Shown: positions 43,579 through 56,775 of the stretch, piece by piece
Layout: each line of letters begins with the position of its first letter
Position numbering within the stretch: position 1 is the stretch's first letter
Assembly: GCA_013115125.1 (NCBI GenBank)
Contig: JABANN010000007.1
Location: 112,162 to 176,161, forward strand
Origin: Perkinsus olseni
Taxonomy: Eukaryota; Perkinsozoa; Perkinsida
DNA: 64,000 nt
Direction of reading: 5' to 3'
Program-made: the position numbers and the translations under genes
The notes under the pieces: model-generated
The model's input: the letters and a program-made list of their open reading frames with translations, nothing else
Told to the model about the DNA's origin: nothing
Database searches by the model: none

Positions 43579-45813
43579 TCACTTCCGAGCGTAGGATATC
43601 TTCACCAACTGCCCCTCCATGATGTAGTCACCTCTGGCATTCTTAGCCATAGTGGCCTGGAACTCGCTACTGAAGTCTACGAACCCAACCTACAAGAGAA
43701 GTACAAGCCTAACCAACCATGACGAGGACAGCTCGGACGCCCTCTACAAGCGCTTTGCAGGCTGGGACAGGCGTCACAATAAATATGGCTAACCGTCGAG
43801 CCCTCACTCCCATCAAGCATACTACCTGTCGCTCGGCTATGACACGAGCACCTTCGAAGCCGGGATACGACTTGAAGACAGCGGTGAGCTTCTCTGGCGT
43901 GCACCTCGGCGGCAGATTCTCCACGAAAAGAGTCCTATCAAGAATTGCGGTGTCGTCGTGATCCGGCGGCTCGCCATCTGCTCCTACTTGTTAGGTACGT
44001 TGGAGTGCTGTACAACCTTGGGTGCTGACACCGATGTGTTGAAGAAGTCCTCTGCAGTGGTAAGCTTCTGAAAGGAGAAGGGCTTCTGAAGAGGCGCCTC
44101 CCTGTGAATACCCACCTTCTGCTGTTGAACCGGCTGCTGCTGTCCAGCATTGAAAGGCATACCTGAGACAACAGTCACCCACAGACGCGGTCCCTCCCCT
44201 AAGCCATCCTACCTGGGAAGCCCGCTGGCATGCCTGCGAAGTTGGGAGGCATGGGTGGCATACCACCCTAAGAAAGTAGAAGTACTAGGCAAGAGACCGC
44301 CGGTAGGGGATCCGAACTCACCGGCATAGGGCCTCCCGGCACTGCAGCCTTCGCCGCTGCCGCTGCTGCTGCCGCCGCTGCCGCCCTGAAATGGTCCACG
44401 GTGATGCTGAGACACCCGATAGTCGACATTACGCTTGAGCTGCCGTATCGGGCAACTTAGCCTGTGCTGCCGCTGCCTCTCTCATTTCCCTCAACTTCTT
44501 CTTATCCCGACGGACGTAGGAACCTGAGTAACATCATCAACAACAGCACCACTGCCTGGCGGCACGGCGTGGGAGTAGTTGTCAAGCCATGAATGGAGAC
44601 CCCTCCGAGGTACATCCAGCCTTTCCCCTACTACTACCGTCCTTCTTAGCAATAGCATCCGACTTCGTCTTGGCATACGATACCCGCATGTTTTTGCTGT
44701 ATCTGAACCAGGTGTTGTACTCTCCAAACATACCATCTGCTCGCCCTCACAAGCTGTGGCCCTGCAGCCTCTTCATCGCCGACGATGACTCCTCTTTAGA
44801 CGAGAAAACGACAAAGACCTGAAGGTCAGCTCTTCACGACTTAGACATGCCCGTTACGATGTGGACCAGTAGTAGGTGAGCGTACAACGGAGTTTCTCAT
44901 CAAGGAAGACATGGTGGTACTCCCGGGACGTGAGCTGATACCATTACTACCTGACCCCTCCGCCGGAGTGACCTCATCGCAATGCAATCAACGACTGTAC
45001 CGCAGGGTTTACATAACTGATAAGTGAGAGATCTATAACACTACGACAGAGTATTTCGGCCCACCTCAAGAATAGACTTCTTCAACTCCTCAGGTTTGAC
45101 CCGATCATTGAGGTTATTGATATAGAGGGTCTCGTTGGGAGGGTAGTCGTCCGGTGGCCTCTCATGGGGGTCCTGTCAAAAAGTCACCTTCGCCATTACT
45201 GCCATGACGAGCTCAAAGATACTACATGAGCTAGCCGTTCAGCCAGAGGGATCTTCGCCATCTCAGGCGAGGCCGACCCGCCCGTACTTTGTCCCGCTTG
45301 TCCGCTCTGACCAGCGGGTGGAGCAAAGCCGGGGACCACATTAGCAAATCCAGGAGGGACTGGCGGCATGTTGCCGAAGGAAGCTCCTGGTGGGGGCATG
45401 GGCAAGCCACCAGGGGCGCCAGGGAAGCTAGGCAGTCCTGAAGGTTGGATATCACTGGCCAAGAGGTCAAGAGATATACAATACCTGCTGGTGGGGGCGG
45501 CATCGGCATGCCACCTGGCATACTCATTGGGGGCATGGGAAGACCAGTGGGTGGAGCAGGGCTCTGAAAGAGTACCGCTATGGGGCCGCGCTCACAATGA
45601 ATGCTACGCACAAAAGTCAGCATGGACCGTCTAGAGCAGTACCTTGCCAGTAGCCGTCGGTGGTTGCGGCATACCCATGAAGGGCGGAGGTGAGGGCATC
45701 CCATGAGGGGGCTGCTGCTGCTGCTGCTGTTGCTGAGGCGGGACCCCTGACATTTCTCGAGTGATAGCCCCGCTGTCCAGTGATGACTCAGTGTGCCCGC
45801 TCTCACTAGTCAT
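43579..45813 (-). CDS. SNRPA: U1A/U2B''-type spliceosomal snRNP protein, long N-terminal extension
   Basis: Two-RRM protein binding U1 or U2 snRNA. RRM1: PNETLYINNLNDRVKPEELK (about 45150-45080; RNP2 = LYINNL), then CGTVVDCIAMRSLRRRGQ, VFVVFSSKEESSSAMKRLQG (RNP1-like) and MRVSYAKTKSDAIAKKDG. A Pro/Met/Gly and Ala-rich linker follows. RRM2: TLFVENLPPRCTPEKLTAVF, KSYPGFEGARVIAERQ, VGFVDFSSEFQATMAKNARG, and LVKISYARK at the stop (43579). The order and spacing match SNRPA/SNRPB2/SNF. Before RRM1 there is an extension of roughly 150 residues from ATG 45813, with an 8-Gln run, repeated MPPP/GMP motifs and Gly/Ala-rich segments; canonical U1A starts almost at RRM1. The extension is joined by open frames and small introns, but a separate short gene cannot be fully excluded. 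Confidence 0.85.
45712..45735. repeat. CTG/TTG trinucleotide run coding 8 Gln
   Basis: Eight Gln codons (CAG with one CAA) on the minus strand in the N-terminal extension of the U1A-type protein. Confidence 0.85.
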
Positions 45814-45996
45814 CCAGTGACCCTCCTCCACACTACGGCCCTCAGCGTCGACTGAACACTACACCCACTGCTTATAGGGCAGTTATAGAAACCTATATAA
45901 CGTGAAGTGGCTGCGAGCATAATCTCAGCTCTCTTGGTAAATACGTTGATGACCTTCCCGATAGCAAAGGCCAACCTCTAATATAAATCACCCTCA

Positions 45997-48900
45997 TCAC
46001 GCGAAGACCTGAATAGAAGCACTTCGCTGATGACGCCCTATTACTTCAACCACGATGCCTACGAATTCCTTCTTCGGCTTCTTGACCTGAGTAGCCACCT
46101 CGCTCTTGGCAAGTCCTCGAACGGTCTTCGGCATCTCCATACGTAGGTCGAAGCAGCCGGTACCTATTACACCATAACGATGGAAGTGATGGGCCTTTCA
46201 GGAGAGGGAGCCTTACCAACACTGGCCTGCTTGCCAAGGATGATGGAACCAGCAGGGCTCTTCAGGCTATCGAACTGTGCGTTGTTGCAGGCCTGAACAA
46301 GTGACATCCCGATTCAGCTGATCCCGATATGCTGGTCCGACCTTAGTAAGGAAGTTGACACTTGTCTCGAACGTCATCTGCAACCACGGGGACGCGTGAG
46401 ACTCCATGCCTCTACGGCTGAAGGGCCGGAACCTAACAGAGGGGAGGGGGCGTCGGTAATGATGTACGGGCGTCGTGGATAGTACCCTCCATGATGAGTC
46501 ATGTAATCAGAGATGAGCATCAAATGTCTCGGGTCAACACCAATACCGTAATGACCGAACACTCGAAGCACCTCCCGGACTATAGCAGCACGGGCCGCCT
46601 GAGAAGAGGAAGCAAGACATACTACAACGCTAGAGCTCTCCCAAAGGAGCCAATGAACCAGTAGGAGTAGTACTATTATCATTACCTCGACACCATATCT
46701 ATCCAGGATGAGACCGATGTCATTAGTGACGATACGATCATGATCGATGCCGTTAAGGCCCCATGCAATATCAAGGTTAACACCTGAGAGTCTCATAGAG
46801 GGCAGTGGGACGTGGGAGAAGCAGCCGCCTTACCCTCAGTTTCAATCATGACCTCATTGGCCTGACCCGGGCGGGGCTCCACGACGTGGACGCTAGTGAT
46901 GCCGGAGGTCTGCTGGATGTACAGATCAGAGCAGAGGTCAGCGACGGCCTCCAGGATGAGAATCTTGCGGGAGATACCCTGGGATAGCTCAAGCGGTCGT
47001 GAACGAAGGACGAACCTAAGCAGATAATGATTACCCGACCTACCGCTGACCTCTCTAACTATTGCTCGACGATCAACGCTGGTGAGATGAGTATTATGCG
47101 CGGTAGAGGTACTCACTTGGGGCCATAGAGACGGCCGGACTTGTTGAAGATAACCTCAGTCGAGTTCTTGGTCTTGGAGACTTGATAATCCTCAACGGTG
47201 CCAGCAGCGGCCTGGCCTCCAACAGCTGGTCTGAGGATACACCATGTCATGAGCGCGCTACTGAAGGCAGCATCACCTCTGAGTGCCCTCTTCAGCGGCA
47301 GGGGTCTCATTGTCCTCCTGGGCCTCCTCCTAAAATGGAATCCATGGCATCAAGGCACACTATGCCACATCACTACATTATTCTTATCCTCAACTGCTGC
47401 ATCATCGACAAGATCATCATACTGCCCTTCATCGGCATCATCAGCATCTACACACACAGTGAGAGCTCACTCTATCCGGGGCCGGGACCTACCGCTGGCA
47501 GCCTCCATCCTATCAAGCTCGGCCTCCCTCTCCTCATCAGTAGCTCGAGCACGCTGGGCTAATGTACGGGTGACATTCTGACTCTCATCACCCTGGTCCT
47601 TCTGCTCAGCATTGTTCTCGTCCTCTGGAGACTCATTGAACACGTCAGCTGCACCCTCCTCCTGTTGGGCCTTGCGCGTCGTGATCTAACCGCAAGACCG
47701 CCATTCTAAGTGCCCTGCAGGAGTCGATGTACTACCGTAGAGGTGCTCTCAGAGATCTTGATGAACTTCTTAAGGTTAGCATTGAGCTTATCCCTGAAGT
47801 CATGATCCAGGAAGTGCGCAATAGCTGTCTGGGTGAGCGAAGGATACGCCTTCTGGATCATCTCCGGATCCACAAGTTCGACCTGCGTAATGATGCCAAT
47901 CATAGACCAGTACAAAGGCTACAACTACGAGTAGTACTCACCACAAGCTCGTAGGTTCGCATGGTCTCTCCACTAGGCTGGGCAGCAGTGACCGACTCCA
48001 ACACATGGGTAGCGACAACGACGTCCTTCAGAGACACTCGGGTCATCTTGCCCTAAGCATAGGAGTGATGGAAGCTCGACGATGATAGAGACTGCGAGTG
48101 AGCTCAGCCTAACCTGCACTACCTGCAACTCTTCTGCAGCCTTGAGGCCTCCCAGTACCGGGAATTCCATGGCCGGGGTCTCGAGATGGCGGGAAGCGGT
48201 CTGAAGTAGAGCACAGTAGAGCTACGGTCGAGCCATGGACAACCACTGCACGTACCTGTACGATCTCTCTCAGACGAGGAATACCCAGAGTAACGTTAAC
48301 ACCACCGTGACCGGCAAGATGGAAGGTATTCAGAGTCATCTGTGTGGAAGGCTCTCCCATGCCCTGAGAACAACAGTCATCACTCAACCGACGACACTTT
48401 TTCGACCCACCTGAGCGGCCAAGGTTCCCACAGCTTCGCCAGGATCGGCAAGAGTCCTGAGAATTTTTATCGTCATTATCGTCAGCAGCCGAGAATACCA
48501 TAACTTAAACAACTCACCTAGCATATTTGTGCATGATGACATCACGGAACTCCTCAGCGGGCATCTTCTTCTCCAACTCCTCCGGTCTATGGGCGATGTA
48601 CTCCGTCAGAGCATTCTCCTCGCGCTCCGACATGGCACCAGTGAACCTTCAGAACAAGACAGGCGATCAAAAGAACGACAGCTGCAGCCGTCTTCGGCTA
48701 CATACTCCTATAGAGGAAAAACTGATGTAGTACCTCCATGGTGGCAACATGCTGTTCATCGGCGGTGCTTTGCCTCCATTAGCGTGAGTATCCTCAACCA
48801 CGAAAGCGATGTGTTCCTTCTCCTCATCTCGTAACTTATCACTAGCGTTAACCTGACCAGCAAGTCCTCAACAGCAATCGGCCTGATCGACGGTCTAACC

Positions 48901-51900
48901 TCCTTGACAAGGTTCTTAGTCCTTCGTCCACTCTGAGGCTTCTCGGCCCACTTCCGATAGAGATCAGGCAAGTTGCTTTCCATCTTAGCCTCTTCCTTAG
49001 CGACGGAAACACTGTTAGCCATGAAGGCCGAGTTCTCATCCAGAACGTCGAACCTGTGAGCAGGAGTATGGGTACCGTGCAGTGAGGGCTCTGAGAGGGC
49101 TTACTGTTCCAGATGGCTGACCTTGGTCACATCCATACCGTCCTCGCCATAGAGGAATTCGACGATCGAGGAGTCCGTATCGCGGACAGTGTAATCGTAG
49201 TTGATGGTTAGACCCTCCAAGTTCTTCACCAAGCACCTCTGTAAGTATCCAGACCTATTCAACAATGAGGTGCAGAGCGACAAGAGCGCCTCAGAGCTCA
49301 CCTAGCTGTCTTCACGGCTGTATCGACCAGACCCTCTCTACCAGCCATACAATGGTAGAAGAACTCCTGCGGTCGGTAGCCGGTAAGGAATCTACAGCGT
49401 GATGCATGCACCCGAGAGGAAACCCGCACAATGTCTGCTCACCTATCGGTGATGTAACCACCAGCTCTCGGACCGACATCATATTGGGCGAAGCTGGGAA
49501 GGAATCGCTGCGTCCTCATACGAGGAGCACGATGACCCTCCAACTCCTGCTGGCCCAGCATGGCGTCAATCATTGAGTGATTAACCTTAGAACCCTTAGC
49601 ACCTGTATAGTAATACTCATATAGAACCAACTGCTTACTCCGGGTGATCCATGGGTCACCATGGCGGACTGAGTCATGGGAGTGTTATCCTTACCTGTGC
49701 TAACCATGGCAGAGAAGCAGTTCTCCGGGAAGGGAGACATCTGGCCCTTAGGGAATAGGACGTCAATAAGCTCTGAGGAGGAATGAATATCAGCCGGGCC
49801 AGCCTACACGCCAGCATCCTACTTCCCCAGTAATCTCTGTTAGTGGACAACATAGTCTCTTCCAACTCCTCGAACATGGGATGCTGGACCTTAGGATCCG
49901 CAGCATACAGCTTGCCTAATAATACATACCAAATCTTTCCCAACCTCTTTGGAATTGTACAAACTACCTATCTCCTTCTGGAGCTTATGTAGGTTCGTCA
50001 CGTTAGCCTCCTCTGGGCTGTTTTCCTTCACCCAATCGCTAATCTTATTCCAAGAGTCCTCCCTAGCCTTGTTCAGCATCTGCGATCTAGCCTCGTTGCC
50101 CTCAGGGGTGATGAGAAGGTCTCTCATAGCACAGGTAAAGCCATGGAGCTGGAGGTAGAGAGTGAGCATCCTACCAAGACCTGAGCAGCAGCAAGAACAA
50201 CCCTGTAGCAAGCATACTCAAGGTCACCGTGTCTGCTTACCAGTGAGGAGCAGGCCAGCAGCCTTGGGACCGCATAGCTCGTAGAATAGATGGGTGAGAC
50301 CATTAGCAGTAGCACCGAAAGAGGCCTTATCAAGCACACCCTCTATGAGTTCAGTGTCTCTGATAGTGACCATCTGCTCCTCCTTGTTGCCGTCACTGAC
50401 ACCACCCCAGAGGTCCCCAGGGGTCTTGGCCTTAGCGTGATGGTTGAAGCCATTGATGATGGCCTTGTCCGTGCTATGAGTAGCAAACTTGATAAGACTC
50501 TTGAGGAAGATGGTGATGACCTGCTTTCCTGTCCACAGCTTCTGTGGCTTCACAACGATCGGAGGCTCCATGACAATCCTGAAGTCCTTTGGTACTCCGG
50601 GAGGTGTACTGACCTTAGTCACATGGCCCCTAGACTTCACACTGCCAATGCCTGAGGTATCGCCCTCAATGGCGGCCCTCATAGCAGTATAGATGAGATT
50701 CTGGACCTCAGTCTTGGTCATGAAGTGATCTCTTGCAGTGAGGAAGACACCAGAGACGACATGATCCTGGATAAGACCACGAAGGGGCTTGCCCGAGGTG
50801 GGTCCAAGATACTGGTGATCAGCAGAGGCAATGTAGATGGCCTCCGCTCGGGCATTAGAGTCTTGAGGGCAATGCAAGTTGATCTCATCACCATCGAAAT
50901 CAGCATTGAATGTGTTACAGTTAGCGTAATGCATACGGATGGTCTTCTCTTTACTCAGCACCTGAATAACAACAAGAGCCTCAGTTCATCACCCTCAATG
51001 GTCCCTCTCCACTACCTTCACGAACAGAGCCATAATACCGGGCTTATGCAGGGTGGGCTGACGATTCACCAGCAGCGGATCACCGTCCCTCACATGCCTG
51101 AGTACCACTCTAGGCTTCTTATCAGGGTTAGTACTCTGATAGAGACTCCTAGCGATAGCCTTCCTCTGATGGGGTTGTCGTCCCTTCAATGACACCAACT
51201 TGCCGTCTGGGAACACTACCGCAGCAGCACCGGGGTACTTATCGGGACCGTTCTCCACCAACGCACGCAAGTAGTCCACGTTGAAGGAGTTCACTGGCTC
51301 GGGTACTGTCAACTGCAGAGCCGCGAACATAGGCAGACCGATCTGATTGGTCTCGAGGGAGACATCAGGACTGATGACACTACGAGCAGCGTAGTTCACA
51401 CGCTTGCCCATCATTTTCATCCTGAACAGTCCCTGTTTCCGTTCAAGAAGCTGTCGCACACCAAAGGCCACAACCTTATTCTGTGCCTTGCCGCTCTTCG
51501 CAGAATCTAGATAGTTATTGACGTTGTTCTGCAAGTCAATGAGGGCAGTTCCCAGAGTAGTCATCGGCCCTCTCTGTGGGGTTGTGACATCCGAAGGCTT
51601 CGATGTCTCGTCTTCATCAGAGATGAGGTTCGGCAAGGCATCGCCAGCTGAAGACAACAGCACAATAGCAAAGGCCCGGACACCATCAACCCAACCGCTT
51701 ACCCTTCTCCCTCTCATTGGGGTTCTCTACAGCCTCCTGGTCAGTCTCGAGGAGCTGCTTGAGTAGAAGGTTCGACTCAAGGATGTTCTTGAGACAGACC
51801 GTAGAGGCCGGCAGGAAGCCTTGGTTATCATCACTATCACCACCAAAACGCAGGGGTCGCAGCTTGTTAGGCGGGACGACTATATTTTGCATGAAGAAGA

Positions 51901-53374
51901 TATCCTCTCCACGACCAACAGAGGCGGGGAAGAGGAACTCCAAGATCTCTCTTTCCTCACGCCAAAGCTTGTGGACGAGGTTGCGTACCTAGACGGCAAG
52001 GCTCCATTACTCAATCTAGTGCGGAACTGCAGACTCACGTAAGTTGGGGTGACGTATTTCTCCGCCGCCTTGCCTCGGAGCTTGCGGAAGATCTTGTTAT
52101 AGCCATCAATACCTGAGGCTCATCTACCGTGGCCTCCCTAGATGGCATGGGCTTACGGTAAAGCTCCGACTTAGCCTTGCAGTTGGGGCACACAGCAACG
52201 GAGACCTCATTCTCAAACTCCGTGACCAGGTCATTCCAGGCCTGTATCTCACCGGAGCTACCTGAGCAGGCCGACAGACCTACCCCTCCTAGCACTCGAA
52301 AAGATCTTACTTATGCCCCAATCGGTATTCTTAGCCACGAGCTTTTCGAGGTTCTCATTGACCTCACTATGGGCGATGCCCAGTTGCTTGACTAGTAACT
52401 TCACCCTATTCTGTTCCTCACCATGACCCATAATGTACGGTACGTAAGATGATGAGCCGTCCTCATAACCTACAGGGCATCCCTGACCTATACACCGTGC
52501 CCCTCATTGGCCTACTAGCATGCTCAACAAAGGCCTCTCGGCTGTCTGCATTGGGGTCCGATGTCATATCTCTCTCCAATGCCGACCTAATCAACTCCCT
52601 CTGTCGCGAACCCCTACCACTCCAAGGTCACTCACTTGGTTTTCTCGTCACAAGGCTCCATGACGATATCATGTGACTCAGGTTCGAGACCGGCAAGGAT
52701 GAGCTTGAACCGATCACAGTACCTGTACAGCCGAAACTCCCTTGGGATACTGTGGATGAGAACTGTGCTGTCCTCACCTCTGCGTTACGGCCTTTCTAAC
52801 ACGGAAGTGATTGCAAGAAGTGCACATTCTGCGTAGCACATTGTACCTGCCAACGCTTAGAGATACGAAAAAGGGGACCAGGAAGGATAAACTCAGCCAG
52901 CGATACGACAAAGATGATATTCGGTCGGAGCCCGGGCGAGCTTACAATGTCCGTATTAAAAACGGGTTGTAGACGTCGGTGGCAAGCTGTATGTGGCCTA
53001 AATGCCCAGGGCAGTCATGGACCTGATGAGGGAGAGGTAGATGATAGAGGAGAGTCCCACGCACAGAGTACCCCCAGACCGCAGGTTTTGCAGAGGTCAC
53101 CGATGTGCAGAGGTCCCAATGCAGGGTCGTATCTGAGGAGTCGTGGCCCCAGAACGTGGGGAGTTCGCTGACTCTATTACAGTCCGTCGGGCAAAGGGGC
53201 GCCGGCCAGGTTGCCGAAAGCAGCAACTTCCGTTATTTCCTTGACAGATATGTCCTGAATCTCCTTCGGGGACATGTACCTGCCGTGATCTCCTTCCCTC
53301 CTGGTAGCTATCTCCCTCCTCTCGCCAAGCGACCAAGTCCCTTTTCCCATCAACAATGGTAAACGCGCACGCAT
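45997..53374 (-). CDS. POLR1A: RNA polymerase I largest subunit (A190/RPA1)
   Basis: Catalytic subunit that makes rRNA in the nucleolus. The N-terminus has [20 protein letters not shown] and [11 protein letters not shown], then [11 protein letters not shown], the zinc-binding CKTCGL and, across a short intron, [19 protein letters not shown]. Mid-gene: [40 protein letters not shown], and the Mg-binding active site [18 protein letters not shown] (about 50930-50880). [20 protein letters not shown] is typical of Pol I rather than II or III. The C-terminus has [32 protein letters not shown] and [20 protein letters not shown], stop at 45997. Acidic insertion near 47650-47280. About 20 exons with tiny introns. 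The start at 53374 ([12 protein letters not shown]) is the ATG in frame with the first conserved block, but a spliced alternative is possible. Confidence 0.93.
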
Positions 53375-53829
53375 GGATCGTTCCCATCCCCTGCAGCCCC
53401 TGGATACCCTGTATTACATGAACTGTACATCATGTATCGAGCACCCCGGACGGATCTGCTCTTCGGATGCCGCGGACATTGTGGTGAGCTACCACGAGGA
53501 ACTGAAAGACAACGATCATGCTGTACCAACTTCAGGCCGGATCAGCAAGGCCCCAATCAATAAAAGGGAGAACCATGGATGCGACTGGTGGTAGTAAGCA
53601 AGCCCTACTAACTTGTAACACAAAAGGTATCGGGGTGTCTACACCGCCCACTTGCTGTTTTCCCGCGTGTAAAAACGGCCAGTGATGGAAAAATTTTCAC
53701 ACGCTTAATCGTTGTATCATTACCACAAAGCGTCGATGATAACCCTGTGAGCCCTTTGCGCGTTGCGTTGCCTGCTCATGGAACCGTACTGAGTACCGTT
53801 ACCTGTTTGCAGTCTTCTCCTTATCCTCT
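53375..53829. promoter_or_regulatory. Divergent intergenic region, POLR1A / GCDH
   Basis: 455 bases between two start codons pointing away from each other, so it should hold both promoters. The part at 53630-53830 is gene-free; the rest has a plus-strand frame without motifs. No TATA box stands out. Confidence 0.45.
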
Positions 53830-55772
53830 ATGTTATCCCGCTTAGCCTCTCAAGGACGTGGTGCTCACTCGCGCAGCTTCTGTACAGCTGCGGCCGCCAA
53901 GGTTAAGCAGGGCGGGGATCCTTTCAAGTGAGTTATGGTACTGGAAAACAACTCTCACTGCTCCTCTTGGGTGACGGAGTACAGCCTTTCCTATCAAGTC
54001 CACTGGAATCACGTGAACTCCGATGTGCGTAGGTGGGACCATGATACACACTGGAGGGACATGTTCATGCTGGAGGATATGCTCACTGAGGAGGAAAGGC
54101 TCATTCGGTAGTGCCTTTCCGAGCTCCTTCCCGCTTGGACTGAAGCTCTCAGGGACTCCGCCCGTGCCTTCGCGGATTCCGTCCTTATGCCCACCGTTCT
54201 TGACGGTTTCCGCAATGAGACCTTTAATAGGGACATTTTCCTCGAGTTCGGCAAGAACGGTTTGCTTGGGCCCTTCATTGAGGGTTACGGTTGCGCGGGT
54301 AGCCTAAACCTGCCGCATCGGAAGAGACGACGGCCTTCCCGTCAGGTGCCAGCTCCGTGGCCTATGGTCTTATCGCTCGGGAGGTCGAACGGGTGGACTC
54401 CGCCTTCCGCTCGGCGTTCTCGGTGCAGTCCAGTCTGGTCATGCACCCCATAAACTTATTCGGGACCGAGGAGCAGAAATCGCGGTGGCTTCCAGAGCTG
54501 GCTAAAGGTAGTTCGACAAATTGAGTGCAGGAGTAGGCTGTAGGGGTGTAGGGACCAAGATCGGCTGTTTTGGTCTTACTGAGCCCAACCATGGCTCGGA
54601 CCCCAGCGGTATGGAGACTACTGCGAAGAAGGTGGACGGTGGCTGGAAGCTACATGGGTCGAAGAACTGGATAACTAACTCCCCTATAGCAGACGTGTGT
54701 GTCGTCTGGGCTAAGTGTGATACTGACGGCCAGGTAGGCTATGTAAGCGTATCATAGGTCGAGGCCAGCATCCGCCAGGTCCGAGGATTCCTGGTTGAGA
54801 CCGAGTGGAAGGGCGTATCCTGCCCCAAGATACTCGGAAAGTTTTCTCTACGGGCGTCTCCAACCGGTAACCCTGTCCGTTGGATATTACTCGTTAAGCT
54901 GCTCGATGTAGGCATGATCCTGATGGATGATGTATTCGTACCTGAGAGCTCTCTCCTACCCGGTGTAACAGGCATGAAGGGCCCATTCGCCTGCCTCAAC
55001 TCGGCTCGTCTCGGTAGGAGCATCACCTATAACTTGATGGTATCACGAGTCATAGGGATTGCCTGGGGCGTGGTTGGAGCAGCTGAGTACTGTATGGACG
55101 TGGCCAGGCAGTACACCATGGACAGGAAGCAGTTCGGCCGACCCCTAGCCGCTAACCAGGTGATACGGAGACGGAGGTGTGCTTCATTAGTCGATTGCGG
55201 CATTCTGAAGAATCGGTTTTCCTTGTATTATAGCCGTAAGTGAATACCTAAAGTTGGGAGGGGAGCCTTTTCTTATTCTCTTTCGCGTATTGGTCACTGT
55301 TCTCGCACTCACGGCCCGTGTTGATGAGATCATGGTGACGCATCTTAGCTCATACAGAAGAAGATGGCAGACCAGCTAACCGAGATCCATTCCATGACTC
55401 TAATGGCCCATCGAGCCACTCAACTCAAAGATGAATATAAGGTGCACGGCGAGGTCACTGCAGGGTCGCTGTCTATCGCACTGCCTCTTTAGTTGCATAG
55501 CAACGTCATCTCGATGTGTAAGCGTAATAACTGCGGCAAGGCTCTTATGATTGCTCGGGAGGCTCGGGACATGCTGGGTGGCAATGGGATCGTCGATGAG
55601 TAGTGGACGGGTGCTCAGAAGGCTCTTTCGGAATCCTTCGCTGTGCGCTGCTAGGTACGGTATAATAAGACACGTGATGAACTTAGAGGCCGTGAATACG
55701 TACGAGGGAACGCATGATATTCATGCGCTTATATTGGGACGGGCGGTCACGGGGTTGTCGGCCTTCAAATGA
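53830..55772 (+). CDS. GCDH: Glutaryl-CoA dehydrogenase, mitochondrial
   Basis: Acyl-CoA dehydrogenase family flavoenzyme that oxidises and decarboxylates glutaryl-CoA to crotonyl-CoA in lysine and tryptophan breakdown. ATG 53830 gives [20 protein letters not shown], an Arg/Ser-rich mitochondrial presequence. Next come [40 protein letters not shown], and [17 protein letters not shown]. The FAD/substrate core is [20 protein letters not shown] and [20 protein letters not shown], then [13 protein letters not shown] and [12 protein letters not shown] blocks, and [19 protein letters not shown]. The C-terminus is [20 protein letters not shown] and [18 protein letters not shown], where the Glu of TYEGTHD is the catalytic base. 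The [14 protein letters not shown] ending is diagnostic of GCDH. About nine exons. The gene appears intact. Confidence 0.93.
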
Positions 55773-56018
55773 GATAAGTTTCGAAGTAACTTTTTTGTTG
55801 AAAATAGGCGGAGCGATGCACTAATTCTGCAGTCATTATTGATCAACATGAGCCGGATAATGCGGTTTTAGAGTTTTTACTATTTTTTAATTGTGTCCCT
55901 AGTGGTCAGCGAGAATGGCCTTGAGTTTGAGTATGGTTCCGGAAGGGCTCGCAGCTGCGTCGCGCGCTATGCCTGGAGGAGTGCTTGCCTAAGTCCTGCT
56001 CTGTTTTCTCTCTTCTAC

Positions 56019-56677
56019 ATGTCGTCGCATTCGACTCCGCTTCAGAACCAGTATCAGGATACTGTGACAGAGATACAGGACGTGCAGGAGCGTAGTAGAT
56101 GGGGTGTCTATTCTTCGCAGAATGGTGCCGTGTTAGGGTTGCAAAAGCTCTACGGCAAGGTGCGCACACTCACAGCGCAAAAGAGCGAAAACGAACAAGT
56201 GAAAAAGGTAGGCGGACTCGGTTGCCCCGCCCCTGCGTAGCGAACTTGTTAGAAGAGCTGATCTCAGGAATTCGACGTTCTGGAGGATGATGGTGTAATC
56301 TGGAAGCTCGTCGGTCCAATCATGGTGGGGCCACGGAGGGACTGCTGCCGCAGTCTCGTCTCATCCCTCTTCCTATAGGTACGGCAGGATAGGGAGGAAG
56401 CCATTTCCAACGTAGAAAAACGCTTAGAGTTCATCACCTCTGACTTGTAATAGTGAAGCTCCAATCGCTCCGCAATCATATTCGTGAGTCGGTAGGGATA
56501 AGACCAATGACACAGTAAAAGAGCTCGAGGAGAAACTTCAAAAGAAGTCTGATGAGGTAGGCAATCGGATGGTACAGGCCACCAGTCCTATGGTCTCCTC
56601 TTTAGCTGGAGGAGCTCCAGCAGAAGTTTGCTGCTATGCATCAAGGACAGAGCGGCCCTCAGGCGACAGTCAATTAG
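56019..56677 (+). CDS. PFDN6: Prefoldin subunit 6 (beta type)
   Basis: Subunit of the hexameric prefoldin chaperone that passes nascent actin and tubulin to CCT. ATG 56019: MSSHSTPLQNQYQDTVTEIQ, then a first coiled coil through LQKLYGKVRTLTAQKSENEQ. An intron joins this to VKKEFDVLEDDGVIWKLVGP-IMV, the beta-hairpin motif typical of subunit 6. The second coiled coil is VRQDREEAISNVEKRLEFIT, DKTNDTVKELEEKLQKKSDE and ELQQKFAAMHQGQSG. Stop at 56675-56677. Length about 130 residues, as usual. Five or six exons with introns of about 45-65 bases. The ATG of ALG5 follows only about 100 bases downstream on the same strand. Confidence 0.88.
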
Positions 56678-56775
56678 CCATTGTGAACGAACGACTTTTC
56701 GTTAACTCCGTGGGTTGGGTTCATGGGTGGCCATATAGCGTCTACTAGCGTCCCGTCTCCCAGTACTGTTTTGGG

